DNA of 64,000 nt from Colimorpha sp045576855 (GCA_045576855.1 JAZNHG010000059.1:1-64000), one strand, 5' to 3'. Positions 43,013-51,789 are shown, counted from the first letter of the stretch. Numbers and translations: made by a program. The notes: generated from the sequence alone by a model not told the origin.

Positions 43013-44398
43013 ATGAAGCGGACACTGTTCACACTGTCTATACTACTGTACTGCTGCACAGCTTTTGCGCAGCAGTACAGTTTCTTATTCCAACCTCAGG
43101 GCCTGGAGGACACCATGCTCTACGTGGGACGCCACTACCGCGACGAGGTGCAGCTGATAGACTCGGCCGCCCGCGGTCGCAAAGGCTACCACTTCCAGGG
43201 GCGCCGCCCGTGGGAGCGCGGCCTCTACGTCCTGGTGCGGCAAGACCGCACCACCCAGCTCACCGACTTCCTGGTCGACGACAGCCGCACCTTCACGCTC
43301 AGCGGCGACTCCACCCTCAGCGCCGCCAGCCTGCGGGTGAAAGGCAGCAAGGCCAACCGGCTGATGTACGACTACATCGCCACCGAAGACGCCGCCCGCC
43401 ACGAGGCCGACAGCCTGCGCAAGGCCGGCGCCTCGACCGACGCCCTCGCCGAACGCATGACCGCCTTCGAAGAGAAAGTTCGGCGCGATGGGCAGCACAA
43501 CCTCTACATGCAGCTCATCAACCTCTGCGAACCGGCCGAAGTGCCCGACAGCATCGAAGACAAGGCGCGCTACTTCCGCCTCCACTACTGGGATCCGTTC
43601 TTTGATTCCATCGCCTTCTACCGTTCCAACCCTTCGGCGGTACTCTACAGCCCCCAGCTGTTCAGCAAGCTCAATGTCTTCTTCTACGGCATGCTCTACC
43701 GCGCCGACGCCGACACGATCGTCCTGGAGTTGGACCGTCTGATGGCCCGCATCGGCGACGACACCGCCCTGGCCCGCTACGTGATCCAGTTCATCGAGCC
43801 GCGCTACTACCGCTCGACGCGCAATATAGGCTGGGACAGAGTGTGGTGCCATATCGCCTCGGAGTATATACTCAAGGGGCGTTGCCCGTGGATGCGCGAG
43901 AGCGAGAGCTACCTGGCCCGCAAGAACTACGAGCGCATCAGCCAGAGCATCATCGGTGCCCACGGCAAAGAGCTGTGGATGATAGACACCACCCAGATTG
44001 ACTCACCGGAGCATTGGCACTCGTCGCACCGGCAGCCCACCCCCTATGTCATACTGTGGTTCTGGGACCCCGACTGCCACCACTGCCAGGAACAGAGCGA
44101 AGAGCTGAAGGCCCTCTACGACCAACAGATGGAAAGCGGGCAGAAGCGCTTCGAAGTCTACGCCGTAGGCTACGAAAGCGACGTGGAGAAATGGAAGCGT
44201 TACGTGAAAGAGCACCAGTTTCGCTGGATCAATGTGGGCGGGCCTAACGTCAACATCGACTATCAAGAAGCCTACAATGTGCATGGTGCACCGACCATGA
44301 TCATCCTCGACTGGCGTCGCAACATCATCATGAACAAAGTGTTGCCCATCAAGAGCCTGACCAGCTTTCTGGACAACTATGAGAAAAACCAACAATAA
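43013..44398 (+). CDS. Thioredoxin-like (TlpA family) envelope protein
   Basis: Signal peptide (FTLSILLYCCTAFA) then a DUF4369-like N-terminal domain, a helical DUF5106-like middle (about residues 120-310) and a C-terminal thioredoxin fold with ILWFWDPDCHHCQEQSEELK. The active site CHHC is of an oxidising/isomerase type more than CGPC. Such proteins are common in Bacteroidetes periplasm and may act on envelope disulfides. Close spacing with pepO and mutL (5 and 12 nt). Confidence 0.85.
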   Translation: MKRTLFTLSILLYCCTAFAQQYSFLFQPQGLEDTMLYVGRHYRDEVQLIDSAARGRKGYHFQGRRPWERGLYVLVRQDRTTQLTDFLVDDSRTFTLSGDSTLSAASLRVKGSKANRLMYDYIATEDAARHEADSLRKAGASTDALAERMTAFEEKVRRDGQHNLYMQLINLCEPAEVPDSIEDKARYFRLHYWDPFFDSIAFYRSNPSAVLYSPQLFSKLNVFFYGMLYRADADTIVLELDRLMARIGDDTALARYVIQFIEPRYYRSTRNIGWDRVWCHIASEYILKGRCPWMRESESYLARKNYERISQSIIGAHGKELWMIDTTQIDSPEHWHSSHRQPTPYVILWFWDPDCHHCQEQSEELKALYDQQMESGQKRFEVYAVGYESDVEKWKRYVKEHQFRWINVGGPNVNIDYQEAYNVHGAPTMIILDWRRNIIMNKVLPIKSLTSFLDNYEKNQQ

Positions 44399-44410
44399 AA
44401 CCCAGAACTC

Positions 44411-46195
44411 GTGGACATCATCAACATACTGCCCGATAGCGTAGCCAACCAGATAGCGGCCGGCGAGGTGGTGGACCGCCCTGCCGGTGCCGTCAAGGAG
44501 CTGCTGGAGAACGCTATGGATGCCGGTGCCAGCCGCATCGACCTGGTGGTAAAAGATGCCGGCCGCACGCTGATACAGGTGGTGGACAACGGTAGCGGTA
44601 TGAGCGACAGCGACGCCCGCCTCTGCTTCGAGCGCCACGCCACGAGCAAGATACATCGTGCCGACGACCTCTTCGCCATCCACACGATGGGGTTCCGCGG
44701 CGAAGCGCTGGCCTCTATCGCCGCCATTGCCCAGGTGGAGATGCGCACCCGACAGACGGATGCCGACCTGGGCACCGAGGTGATTATCGAAGGGTCCAAC
44801 ATCGTCAGCCAGCACCCCGTGGTTTGTCCGCCGGGCACGTCGATGATGGTGAAAAACCTATTCTTTAACGTTCCCGCCCGGCGCAATTTCCTGAAAAAAG
44901 ACAGTGTGGAACTGGGCCATATCGAAGAGGTGTTCCGCCGGGTGGCACTGATACATTACGATCTGGCATTTTCCTTCACCTCGAACGGACGCATACTCTA
45001 CGACCTCAAGGCCGGGTCGCTGATGCAACGCATTGTGGGCATCTACGGCTCCGCCTACAAGGAGCGCCTCTATGCCGTCGAGGAAGAGACTGACCTGGTC
45101 AAGATTCGCGGCTTTGTCAGCCGTCCGGAATACAGTCGCCGCAGCCGTGGCGAACAGTATCTCTTCGTCAACGGCCGCTTCATCAAGCATCCTGCCCTCA
45201 GCACCGCCGTGGAACGCGCCTACGGCGACCTGCTGCCCGACCGTTCATATCCCAGCTATTTCATCGGGCTACAGGTGGACCCATCCAAAATTGACATCAA
45301 CATCCACCCCACCAAGACCGAGGTGAAGTTTGTGGACGAGCACGCCCTGTTTGCCATCCTGCGCTCGGCCGTCAAACGTTCGCTGGGCCAGTTCAGCCTG
45401 GCCACCGAGCTGAGCTTCGACACCCCTGCCGAGTTCAACCTGCCGCCCGCCCCCAAGAATTACGTGCCGCCCCAGCCGCGGATCAGCTACAACCCCGATT
45501 TCAACCCCTTCCGGGCCACCGGCAGCCAGACCCGTCTGACGCTGGAGCCGCGCGAAAAGGACGCGATGCCGGAGAGGCTGGACACACCGGACGCTCTAGA
45601 CATGCCGGAGCGTGCGGCCCAGCGGGAGCCCGTGCTTCCGCCCTCCGGCGGCACCTGCCTTCAGGTGCAGGGCCGCTATATCGTCACCGCCCTCTCGTCG
45701 GGGCTGGCCCTCATCGACCAGCAGCGGGCCCACGAGCGGGTGCTCTACCACCGTCTGCTCAACGCACGCACCACCAAGGCCGCGTCGCAGACGCTGATGT
45801 TCCCGCTGCAGTGCCGCTTCTCGGCCGCCGACGCCGAGATGCTGACCGAACTGATGCCCGACCTCAAAGACTACGGCTTCGAGATGTCGGCCCTGAACCA
45901 GACCACCTTCGTGGTGACCGCCACCCCTGCCGACCTCAAGGACGAGGACCTGCAGGCCCTGTTGGACCAGATGCTGCAGGACTACAAGGGGGCCACCATG
46001 CAGAAATACACCAAACGTGCCGAGAGCCTCTGCCTCTCGTTGGCGCGACAGATGGCTGTCCGCGCCGGCACCGTCCTCTCGCAGGAGGAGATGCAGCAGC
46101 TCGTGGCCGACCTCTTCGCCTGTCCCATGGCCGAGGTGTCGCCCTCCGGCAAGCGCATCATCACGATTGTCAACCCCGAAGACCTGTTAAAATAA
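44411..46195 (+). CDS. mutL: DNA mismatch repair protein MutL
   Basis: 594 residues, starting with GTG (44411) 12 nt after the upstream stop. The N-terminal GHKL ATPase shows IAAGEVVDRPAGAVKELLENAMDAGA, DNGSGM and TMGFRGEALASIA, followed by the transducer (FVNGRFIKHPAL, DINIHPTKTEVKF). In the C-terminal dimerisation domain the endonuclease motif DQHA(x)2E(x)4E is degenerate: IDQQRAHERVLYH near residue 436. MutL controls replication slippage at short tandem repeats, of which this window holds many. Confidence 0.95.
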   Translation: MDIINILPDSVANQIAAGEVVDRPAGAVKELLENAMDAGASRIDLVVKDAGRTLIQVVDNGSGMSDSDARLCFERHATSKIHRADDLFAIHTMGFRGEALASIAAIAQVEMRTRQTDADLGTEVIIEGSNIVSQHPVVCPPGTSMMVKNLFFNVPARRNFLKKDSVELGHIEEVFRRVALIHYDLAFSFTSNGRILYDLKAGSLMQRIVGIYGSAYKERLYAVEEETDLVKIRGFVSRPEYSRRSRGEQYLFVNGRFIKHPALSTAVERAYGDLLPDRSYPSYFIGLQVDPSKIDINIHPTKTEVKFVDEHALFAILRSAVKRSLGQFSLATELSFDTPAEFNLPPAPKNYVPPQPRISYNPDFNPFRATGSQTRLTLEPREKDAMPERLDTPDALDMPERAAQREPVLPPSGGTCLQVQGRYIVTALSSGLALIDQQRAHERVLYHRLLNARTTKAASQTLMFPLQCRFSAADAEMLTELMPDLKDYGFEMSALNQTTFVVTATPADLKDEDLQALLDQMLQDYKGATMQKYTKRAESLCLSLARQMAVRAGTVLSQEEMQQLVADLFACPMAEVSPSGKRIITIVNPEDLLK

Positions 46196-46240
46196 CTCAT
46201 AACTCAGAACTCAAAACTTAAAACTCAAAACTTAAAACTT
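46195..46240 (+). repeat. AAAACTT/AACTCAA heptamer array
   Basis: Seven-nt units between mutL and the rhomboid gene. Confidence 0.8.
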
Positions 46241-46241
46241 C

Positions 46242-46853
46242 ATGGCCCAATACCAACCCCAAGGATACAGCCTCCTGCCACCGGCAGTGAAGCACCTGCT
46301 GATTATCAACGTGCTTGGCTATATTGCCTATTATGTTTTGGCCAGGCAGCATGTCATCGACCTCAACTACTGGCTTGGCATATGGACTCCCTCTACCGGC
46401 AACTTCCGCCTGTGGCAACCACTCACCTACATGTTCATGCACGGCTCGTTCGACCACCTCTTCTTCAATATGTTCTCCCTCTGGATGTTCGGTGCCGTAC
46501 TGGAGCGCTACTGGGGCACGCGCCGCTTCCTCTTCTACTACCTCGTCTGCGGCATCGGGGCCGGACTGCTCAACCTGCTGGTGCCGGGTGTCCACCTCTC
46601 GGTGGGTGCCTCGGGTGCTGTCTACGCTCTCTTGCTGGCATTCGGCATGATGTTCCCCAACGAGTACATCTACCTCTACTTCCTCGTCCCCATCAAGACC
46701 AAGTGGTTCATCATCGGCATGATTGTGCTGGAGCTCTTCGAGGGCATCTTCCGTTCCTACGACGGCGTGGCCCACTTCGCCCACCTCGGCGGCATGCTCA
46801 TCGGCTTCCTGCTGATCCTCTACTGGCGCAAACACCCCTTCTCAAGAATATAA
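46242..46853 (+). CDS. Rhomboid intramembrane serine protease
   Basis: Six predicted membrane helices in 203 residues. The catalytic Ser lies in SVGASGAVYALL and the His in AHFAHLGGMLIGF; MHGSFDHLFFNMFSLWMFG matches the family motif with the HN pair. Cleaves transmembrane substrates within the bilayer; substrates unknown. A second rhomboid gene often adjoins it in Bacteroidetes but none is seen. It precedes valS by 18 nt. Confidence 0.92.
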   Translation: MAQYQPQGYSLLPPAVKHLLIINVLGYIAYYVLARQHVIDLNYWLGIWTPSTGNFRLWQPLTYMFMHGSFDHLFFNMFSLWMFGAVLERYWGTRRFLFYYLVCGIGAGLLNLLVPGVHLSVGASGAVYALLLAFGMMFPNEYIYLYFLVPIKTKWFIIGMIVLELFEGIFRSYDGVAHFAHLGGMLIGFLLILYWRKHPFSRI

Positions 46854-46871
46854 CAAATACAATAATATACA

Positions 46872-49592
46872 ATGGAATTAGCATCGAAATACGACCCTCG
46901 TGCCATCGAGGAGAAATGGTATCAGTTCTGGCTTGACAAAAAGCTCTTCCACTCCGAACCCGACCACCGCGTGCCCTACACGGTGGTCATCCCGCCGCCC
47001 AACGTGACAGGTGTGCTGCACATGGGCCACATGCTCAACAACACCATCCAGGATGTGCTGGTGCGCCGCGCCCGCATGCAGGGCAAGAACGCCTGCTGGG
47101 TGCCCGGCACCGACCACGCCTCCATCTCCACCGAGGCCAAGGTGGTGAAGATGCTCGCCGAGCGCGGCATCAACAAACGCGACCTGACCCGCGACGAATA
47201 CCTCAAATACGCGTGGGAATGGAAGGAGAAGTACGGCGGCATCATCCTGAAGCAGCTGCGCAAGCTCGGCGCCTCGTGCGACTGGGACCGCACCGCCTTC
47301 ACCCTGGACGACATACGCTACGAGAGCGTCATCCGCGTCTTCGTCGACCTCTATAACAAGGGGCTCATCTACCGCGGCGTGCGCATGGTCAACTGGGATC
47401 CCCAGGCCCTCACCGCCGTCAGCGACGAGGAGGTCATCTACAAGGAGAGCCACGGCAAGCTGTTCTACCTGCGCTATTTTGTGGAGGGTGAGGACAAATA
47501 TATCGTCGTCGCCACCACTCGTCCCGAGACCATCATGGGCGACACCGCCGTGTGCGTCCACCCCGAGGACGAGCGCTACTCATGGCTCAAGGGCAAGCGC
47601 GTCGTCGTGCCCGGCGTGGGCCGCGTGGTGCCCATCATCATGGACGAATACGTGGACCGCGAGTTCGGCACCGGCGCCCTGAAGATCACCCCCGCCCACG
47701 ACATCAACGACTACAACCTGGGCATGAAGTACAACCTCGAGTCCATCGACATCTTCAACGACAACGGTACGCTCAACGAGCATGGCGGCAAATACGCCGG
47801 CATGGACCGCTTCGCCTGCCGCAAGCAGATCGTCAAGGACCTCGAGGAAGCCGGCCTCATCGAGAAGATCGAGGACTACACCAACAAGGTGGGCCACAGC
47901 GAGCGCACCGACGCCGTGATTGAGCCTAAGCTCAGCGCCCAGTGGTTCCTCAAGATGGAGGGCCTCGCCAAGCGCGCCCTCGAGGTGGTGGAGGACGACA
48001 CCATCCGCTTCCACCCCGCCAAGTTCAAGAACACCTACCGCCACTGGCTGGAGAACATCAAGGACTGGTGCATCAGCCGCCAGCTCTGGTGGGGCCACCG
48101 CATACCGGCCTGGTATCTGGAGGTGAACGGCCGCGTGGAGACCGTCGTAGCCCTCAACGAGGAGGAGGCCCGCAAGCTGGCCGCCGAGAAGTACGGCTAC
48201 ACCGGCGCCCTGCGTCAGGACGAGGACGTGCTCGACACCTGGTTCTCCTCCTGGCTCTGGCCCATCTCACTCTTCGACGGCATCCGCAACCCCGACAACC
48301 CCGAAATCAAGTACTACTACCCCACGGCCGACCTCATCACGGCTCCCGACATCATCTTCTTCTGGGTGGCCCGCATGATTATGGCCGGCGAGGAATACCG
48401 CAAAGACGTGCCTTTCCACAACGTCTACTTCACCGGCATCGTGCGCGACAAGCTGGGCCGCAAGATGAGCAAGAGCCTCGGCAACAGCCCCGACCCCATC
48501 GAGCTCATCGAGAAGTACGGCGCCGACGGCGTCCGCATGGGTATGCTGCTCACCGCTCCCGCGGGCAACGACCTCCCCTTCGACGAAAGCATCTGCGAGC
48601 AGGGCCGCAACTTCAGCAACAAGCTCTGGAACGCCCTGCGCCTCGTCAGCGGCTGGCAAGTGGAGACTTCAAATACCGAAGTCTCGAAGTCTCGAAGTCT
48701 CGAAGTCTCGAAGTCTAACAACGCCGTCGCCGTCCAGTGGATGGAGCAGCGCATGGCCCAGATGCTCGAGGAGATCGAGCGCGACTTCGACCAGTACCGC
48801 CTCAGCGAGGCCCTCATGGCCACCTACAAGCTGGCCTGGGACGACTTCTGCTCCTGGTACCTCGAGATGGTCAAGCCCGCCTATGGCACCCCCATCGACC
48901 GCGAGACTTACGAGGCCACCCTCTCCATCTTCTCGCGCCTGATGCTGATGCTGCACCCCTTCATGCCCTTCGTCACCGAAGAGATCTGGCACCAGCTGCA
49001 AATTGATAATTTAAAATTGAAAATTGAAAATCCTGACAAGGTTGAGGAGCACCCCCAATTCTCAATTCTCAATTCTCAATTCTCAATTATGAACCAGCAC
49101 ATGCCCACCAGCGTCTACTACGACCAGCGCCTGCTCGACGAGTTCGACACCGCCCGCGAGGTCATCGCCGGCGTGCGCAACATTCGCAACACGCGCAACC
49201 TCTCGCCCAAGGAGGCCCTGGAGGTGAGCTACATCGCCAGCGATGAGCGCTTCCGCATCGACCGCTTCGAGGGCATCATCCGCAAGCTGGGCAACGTCAG
49301 CGCCGTGAATGTCATCACCGAGAAGCCCGTCGGCGCCCTCAGCTTCATGATCGGCACCACCGAGTGCTTCGTGCCCATGAGCCAGAACGTCAACCGCGAA
49401 GAGGAACTCAAGAAGCTGCAGGAGGACCTGAAGTATGCCGAAGGCTTCCTCAATAGCGTGCTGAAGAAGCTCTCCAACGAGAAGTTTGTCAACGGCGCCC
49501 CCGCCGCCGTCATTGAGAAGGAGCGCAACAAACAGCGCGACGCCGAGACCAAGATCGCCGCCCTCAAAGCCCAAATCGCTGCCCTCGGTTGA
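46872..49592 (+). CDS. valS: Valyl-tRNA synthetase
   Basis: Charges tRNA-Val, 906 residues. HIGH motif in PPNVTGVLHMGHML (residues 38-51), the editing domain with TTRPETIMGDTAV, and KMSKS in GRKMSKSLGNSP near residue 536. The anticodon-binding domain contains two repeat-derived inserts in frame: SNTEVSKSRSLEVSKSNN (48677-48716) and a pair of CAATTCT arrays (48999-49090) giving DNLKLKIE and FSILNSQFSIMNQ. The C-terminal coiled coil (EEELKKLQEDLKYAEG...) is intact. Since the rest of the protein is well formed it is presumably functional, with the inserts in surface loops. Confidence 0.96.
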   Translation: MELASKYDPRAIEEKWYQFWLDKKLFHSEPDHRVPYTVVIPPPNVTGVLHMGHMLNNTIQDVLVRRARMQGKNACWVPGTDHASISTEAKVVKMLAERGINKRDLTRDEYLKYAWEWKEKYGGIILKQLRKLGASCDWDRTAFTLDDIRYESVIRVFVDLYNKGLIYRGVRMVNWDPQALTAVSDEEVIYKESHGKLFYLRYFVEGEDKYIVVATTRPETIMGDTAVCVHPEDERYSWLKGKRVVVPGVGRVVPIIMDEYVDREFGTGALKITPAHDINDYNLGMKYNLESIDIFNDNGTLNEHGGKYAGMDRFACRKQIVKDLEEAGLIEKIEDYTNKVGHSERTDAVIEPKLSAQWFLKMEGLAKRALEVVEDDTIRFHPAKFKNTYRHWLENIKDWCISRQLWWGHRIPAWYLEVNGRVETVVALNEEEARKLAAEKYGYTGALRQDEDVLDTWFSSWLWPISLFDGIRNPDNPEIKYYYPTADLITAPDIIFFWVARMIMAGEEYRKDVPFHNVYFTGIVRDKLGRKMSKSLGNSPDPIELIEKYGADGVRMGMLLTAPAGNDLPFDESICEQGRNFSNKLWNALRLVSGWQVETSNTEVSKSRSLEVSKSNNAVAVQWMEQRMAQMLEEIERDFDQYRLSEALMATYKLAWDDFCSWYLEMVKPAYGTPIDRETYEATLSIFSRLMLMLHPFMPFVTEEIWHQLQIDNLKLKIENPDKVEEHPQFSILNSQFSIMNQHMPTSVYYDQRLLDEFDTAREVIAGVRNIRNTRNLSPKEALEVSYIASDERFRIDRFEGIIRKLGNVSAVNVITEKPVGALSFMIGTTECFVPMSQNVNREEELKKLQEDLKYAEGFLNSVLKKLSNEKFVNGAPAAVIEKERNKQRDAETKIAALKAQIAALG
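48677..48716 (+). repeat. Octamer CGAAGTCT array inside valS
   Basis: Five CGAAGTCT units. An 8-nt unit gives the same eight-codon cycle in every frame (EVSKSRSL on this strand, RLRDFETS on the other) and contains no stop on either strand. Confidence 0.9.
48999..49090 (+). repeat. AATTGAA / CAATTCT inverted arrays inside valS
   Basis: AATTTAAAATTGAAAATTG-type units on the left and four to five CAATTCT units on the right form an inverted pair with a 30-nt middle. Read in frame. Confidence 0.9.
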
Positions 49593-49613
49593 CAATAGCA
49601 ACAACAATGAATA

Positions 49614-49648
49614 GCGGGGCCCGCGCTGACGCGCGGGCCCCGTTGCAT
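49614..49648 (+). terminator. Hairpin after valS, possible terminator
   Basis: GCGGGGCCCGCGC / GCGCGGGCCCCG with a TGAC loop followed by TTGCATTT. No long T-run. Confidence 0.5.
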
Positions 49649-49716
49649 TTAGCATTCTGTCAGACTTTCAAGCCCCACCCTCGTGACGTGCCGGCACGTT
49701 AGGGTGCCATGTGCCT

Positions 49717-49848
49717 TTACATCAGCCTTGACATGCCGCCGCCGTTGCTACCGCCGCCATTGTCGGTGCCGTCGTTATCCTTTTCGCCGCAGGCGACCAT
49801 TGCCGTCATCGCGAAGGCGACCATCAGAATTGAAAACATTTTCTTCAT
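49717..49848 (-). CDS. Small Gly/Asn-rich lipoprotein, 43 residues
   Basis: The peptide starts MKKMFSILMVAFAMTAMVAC, a clear lipoprotein signal with lipobox MVAC; GEKDNDGTDNGGG and MSRLM* follow. Only the short tail (about 23 residues) would remain after processing. No family. It is convergent with valS and lies 188 nt from the next minus-strand gene; a CGGACG/CGTCCG hairpin (49903-49930) lies upstream. Such tiny lipoproteins are common in Bacteroidetes and of unknown use. A longer open frame in another register over the same DNA is not real. Confidence 0.65.
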   Translation of the reverse strand: MKKMFSILMVAFAMTAMVACGEKDNDGTDNGGGSNGGGMSRLM

Positions 49849-50036
49849 GTTGGTAATGTTTTAATGATAAATAAATTGATGAATTGAAAAATGTATAAAC
49901 ACAAAGCCCCGGACGGATGCTGTGAGCATCGTCCGAGGCCGTGAATATCTTGACCAAACATGTCCGCCTCCCCCTCTACATCCAGCGTATAGAGGGGGTA
50001 AAAATCAGCAAGTTATGAGCGTTTTGGCAAAACCTG

Positions 50037-50369
50037 TCAGAATATCGACTTCTTGATTTTCTCAACAATCTGGTCGAAATAGGGCTGACGGATGCGACTG
50101 AGTTTGCGCACCACGTCACGCTCGATGTTGCCCATCAGCAGCTGGCATTTGACATAGCTCTTTTTGGGCATCGGCTTGGTAAGCATCTCGTTGCTGAGTG
50201 CGAAGGTGTACTGCGGGTTGTAGTCCTTCGTCGAAATCATGCAGAGGTAGATATAGCCTTCGTTTTCCTGCAATTCGTTGTTGGATACGATGAGAGCGGG
50301 ATGGGGCTTGAAGGTGCCGTCGGGAAACATGAAATTGACCTCAACAATATCGCGCTGTTCGTACTTCAT
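50037..50369 (-). CDS. MazF/PemK-like toxin
   Basis: 110 residues with the fold of MazF/PemK mRNA interferases: RDIVEVNFMFPDGTFKPHPALIVSNN and YVKCQLLMGNIERDVVRKLSRI. The usual active Arg is likely in the early beta region and a Thr/Ser near the end is not obvious. It is 6 nt downstream of a 69-residue antitoxin-like gene, giving the common TA order. Confidence 0.75.
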   Translation of the reverse strand: MKYEQRDIVEVNFMFPDGTFKPHPALIVSNNELQENEGYIYLCMISTKDYNPQYTFALSNEMLTKPMPKKSYVKCQLLMGNIERDVVRKLSRIRQPYFDQIVEKIKKSIF

Positions 50370-50375
50370 AGAGTG

Positions 50376-50585
50376 TCAGATTTCATTTTTGGCCATCCAT
50401 CGGGCGGCGTTCATTTTTGATGTGCAGAGGAATGCCTCACGCTCTTCGGCGGCTGTCCACTCACGGTCAGACTCCTTCGGCTGCTCAGCGGTGATGTGAA
50501 ACACATCCCCGAGAGAACGTATGAGTTCCACAACAGTACGCGCAGTCCTATTGTGCCCATCGTAGGATATTGTCATTGTTGCCAT
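50376..50585 (-). CDS. Antitoxin-like partner of the MazF-type toxin
   Basis: 69 residues starting MATMTISYDGHNRTARTVVEL, a short beta strand with helix that resembles an antitoxin DNA-binding start, followed by an acidic C-terminal segment (EQPKESDREWTAAEERE) of the kind that inhibits toxins. An upstream in-frame TTG would add 37 Cys-rich residues that do not look coding. A promoter at 50694-50725 leaves a leader of about 110 nt. Confidence 0.7.
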   Translation of the reverse strand: MATMTISYDGHNRTARTVVELIRSLGDVFHITAEQPKESDREWTAAEEREAFLCTSKMNAARWMAKNEI

Positions 50586-50693
50586 AATATATTGTATTTG
50601 TTTTTTTCTGCCATAGTAACGTCCACATTCTTTTTTTATTGTGCAGGCGTCGCAAGCATTGCAGCAGGCGCAGGTATTTGTTATTTCACGCTG

Positions 50694-50725
50694 CAAAGAT
50701 ACACATTATTTTCTATCTGGCAAAA
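50694..50725 (-). promoter_or_regulatory. Promoter of the toxin-antitoxin pair
   Basis: Minus strand TTTTG, 19 nt, TATCTTTG. Confidence 0.75.
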
Positions 50726-50871
50726 TATAATTGTGGGTTGTAGCAAGACACCACGTCGGTTTCCGAGCCATACCGTCGGTAGTAGTAGCATATAGGAAGC
50801 ATGGCGTTACAATATAGTCAGGCAAAAGATGAGTAAAAGGGGAGTAAAACCTAAAGACTATTTTGGTGCAT

Positions 50872-50917
50872 AAAAAAAGATGCCTTTGGCATCGGGGTCA
50901 CCCGTGTCAAAGGCATC
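50872..50917 (-). terminator. Terminator of the sdh operon
   Basis: Minus strand GATGCCTTTG / CAAAGGCATC perfect 10-bp stem followed by seven T residues, just after sdhB. Confidence 0.9.
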
Positions 50918-50939
50918 TCTCATACCGATATGTCGCTCA

Positions 50940-51698
50940 TCAATCGCGGCGGTCGCGGCCGAACAACTGACCGATCCACTGCCTGTTGAGGCGGGCGATG
51001 TTCTGGCGCTTGATCTGCTTGGGGCACTCGGCCTCGCAGGCATAGGTGTTGGTGCAGGAGCCGAAGCCCAGCTCGTCCATCTTGCAGACCATCTTCTTGA
51101 CGCGGTCCATGACCTCGGGCTGGCCCTGGGGCAACAGGGCGAGGTGGCTCACCTTGGCACCCACGAAGAGCATGGCTGAGGCGTTCTTGCAAGCCGCCAC
51201 GCAAGCGCCGCAGCCGATGCAAGCGGCGGCATCCATGGCCTGGTCGGCCTTGTGCTTGGGCACCAGGATATTGTTGGCGTCGGGCACGCCGCCGGTGGTG
51301 GCGCTGATATAGCCGCCGGCCTGGATGATCTTGTCGAAGGCGGTGCGGTCCACCACCAGGTCTTTGATTACCGGGAATGCCTTGGCGCGCCAGGGCTCCA
51401 CCCAGATTTCGTCGCCGTCGTGGAAATGGCGCATGTGGAGCTGGCAGGTGGTCACGCCGTCGTCGTTGCCGTGGGGACGGCCGTTGATGTAGAGGCCACA
51501 CATGCCGCAGATGCCCTCGCGACAGTCGTTGTCGAAGCAGACGGGATGGGCAATGTGGTCGTTGATGAGTTTCTCGTTGAGCTGGTCGAGCATCTCGAGG
51601 AACGAGCAGTCGGCGCTGATACCGTCGATCTCGTAGGTCTCGAAGTGCCCTTTGGCGCGGGCGTTCTCCTGGCGCCAGATATGCAATTTGAATTTCAT
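50940..51698 (-). CDS. sdhB: Succinate dehydrogenase/fumarate reductase iron-sulfur subunit
   Basis: 252 residues. The N-terminal ferredoxin domain has the 2Fe-2S ligands in CREGICGMCGLYI, and the C-terminal domain has CIGCGACVAACKNAS and CTNTYACEAECPKQI for the 4Fe-4S and 3Fe-4S clusters. The ATG at 51698 begins MKFKLHIWRQE; the open frame runs 23 residues upstream through a CCACTAY dyad that separates it from sdhA. In anaerobic Bacteroidales the complex acts as fumarate reductase. Confidence 0.95.
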   Translation of the reverse strand: MKFKLHIWRQENARAKGHFETYEIDGISADCSFLEMLDQLNEKLINDHIAHPVCFDNDCREGICGMCGLYINGRPHGNDDGVTTCQLHMRHFHDGDEIWVEPWRAKAFPVIKDLVVDRTAFDKIIQAGGYISATTGGVPDANNILVPKHKADQAMDAAACIGCGACVAACKNASAMLFVGAKVSHLALLPQGQPEVMDRVKKMVCKMDELGFGSCTNTYACEAECPKQIKRQNIARLNRQWIGQLFGRDRRD

Positions 51699-51715
51699 AA
51701 AACTTCGTTTTATAG

Positions 51716-51789
51716 TGTGTAGTTGGTAGTGGGTAGCAGGTAGCATTCGTGGTCTGTTGCTACCCACTATCCACTATCCACTACCAACT
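51716..51789. repeat. CCACTAY dyad element between sdhA and sdhB
   Basis: Arms GTAGTTGGTAGTGGGTAGCA / GCTACCCACTATCCACTAT around GGTAGCATTCGTGGTCTG. Its spacing copy is non-coding here, unlike the copies in GH78, GH97 and nrdD. Confidence 0.8.

Noticed and set aside
49775..49957. Minus-strand frame of 60 residues near the small lipoprotein
   Set aside because: It overlaps the lipoprotein gene in another register and lacks coding character, whereas the lipoprotein has a complete signal peptide.
50586..50696. Cys-rich N-terminal extension of the antitoxin-like gene
   Set aside because: The frame starts at TTG within the promoter element; the first good ATG is at 50585.
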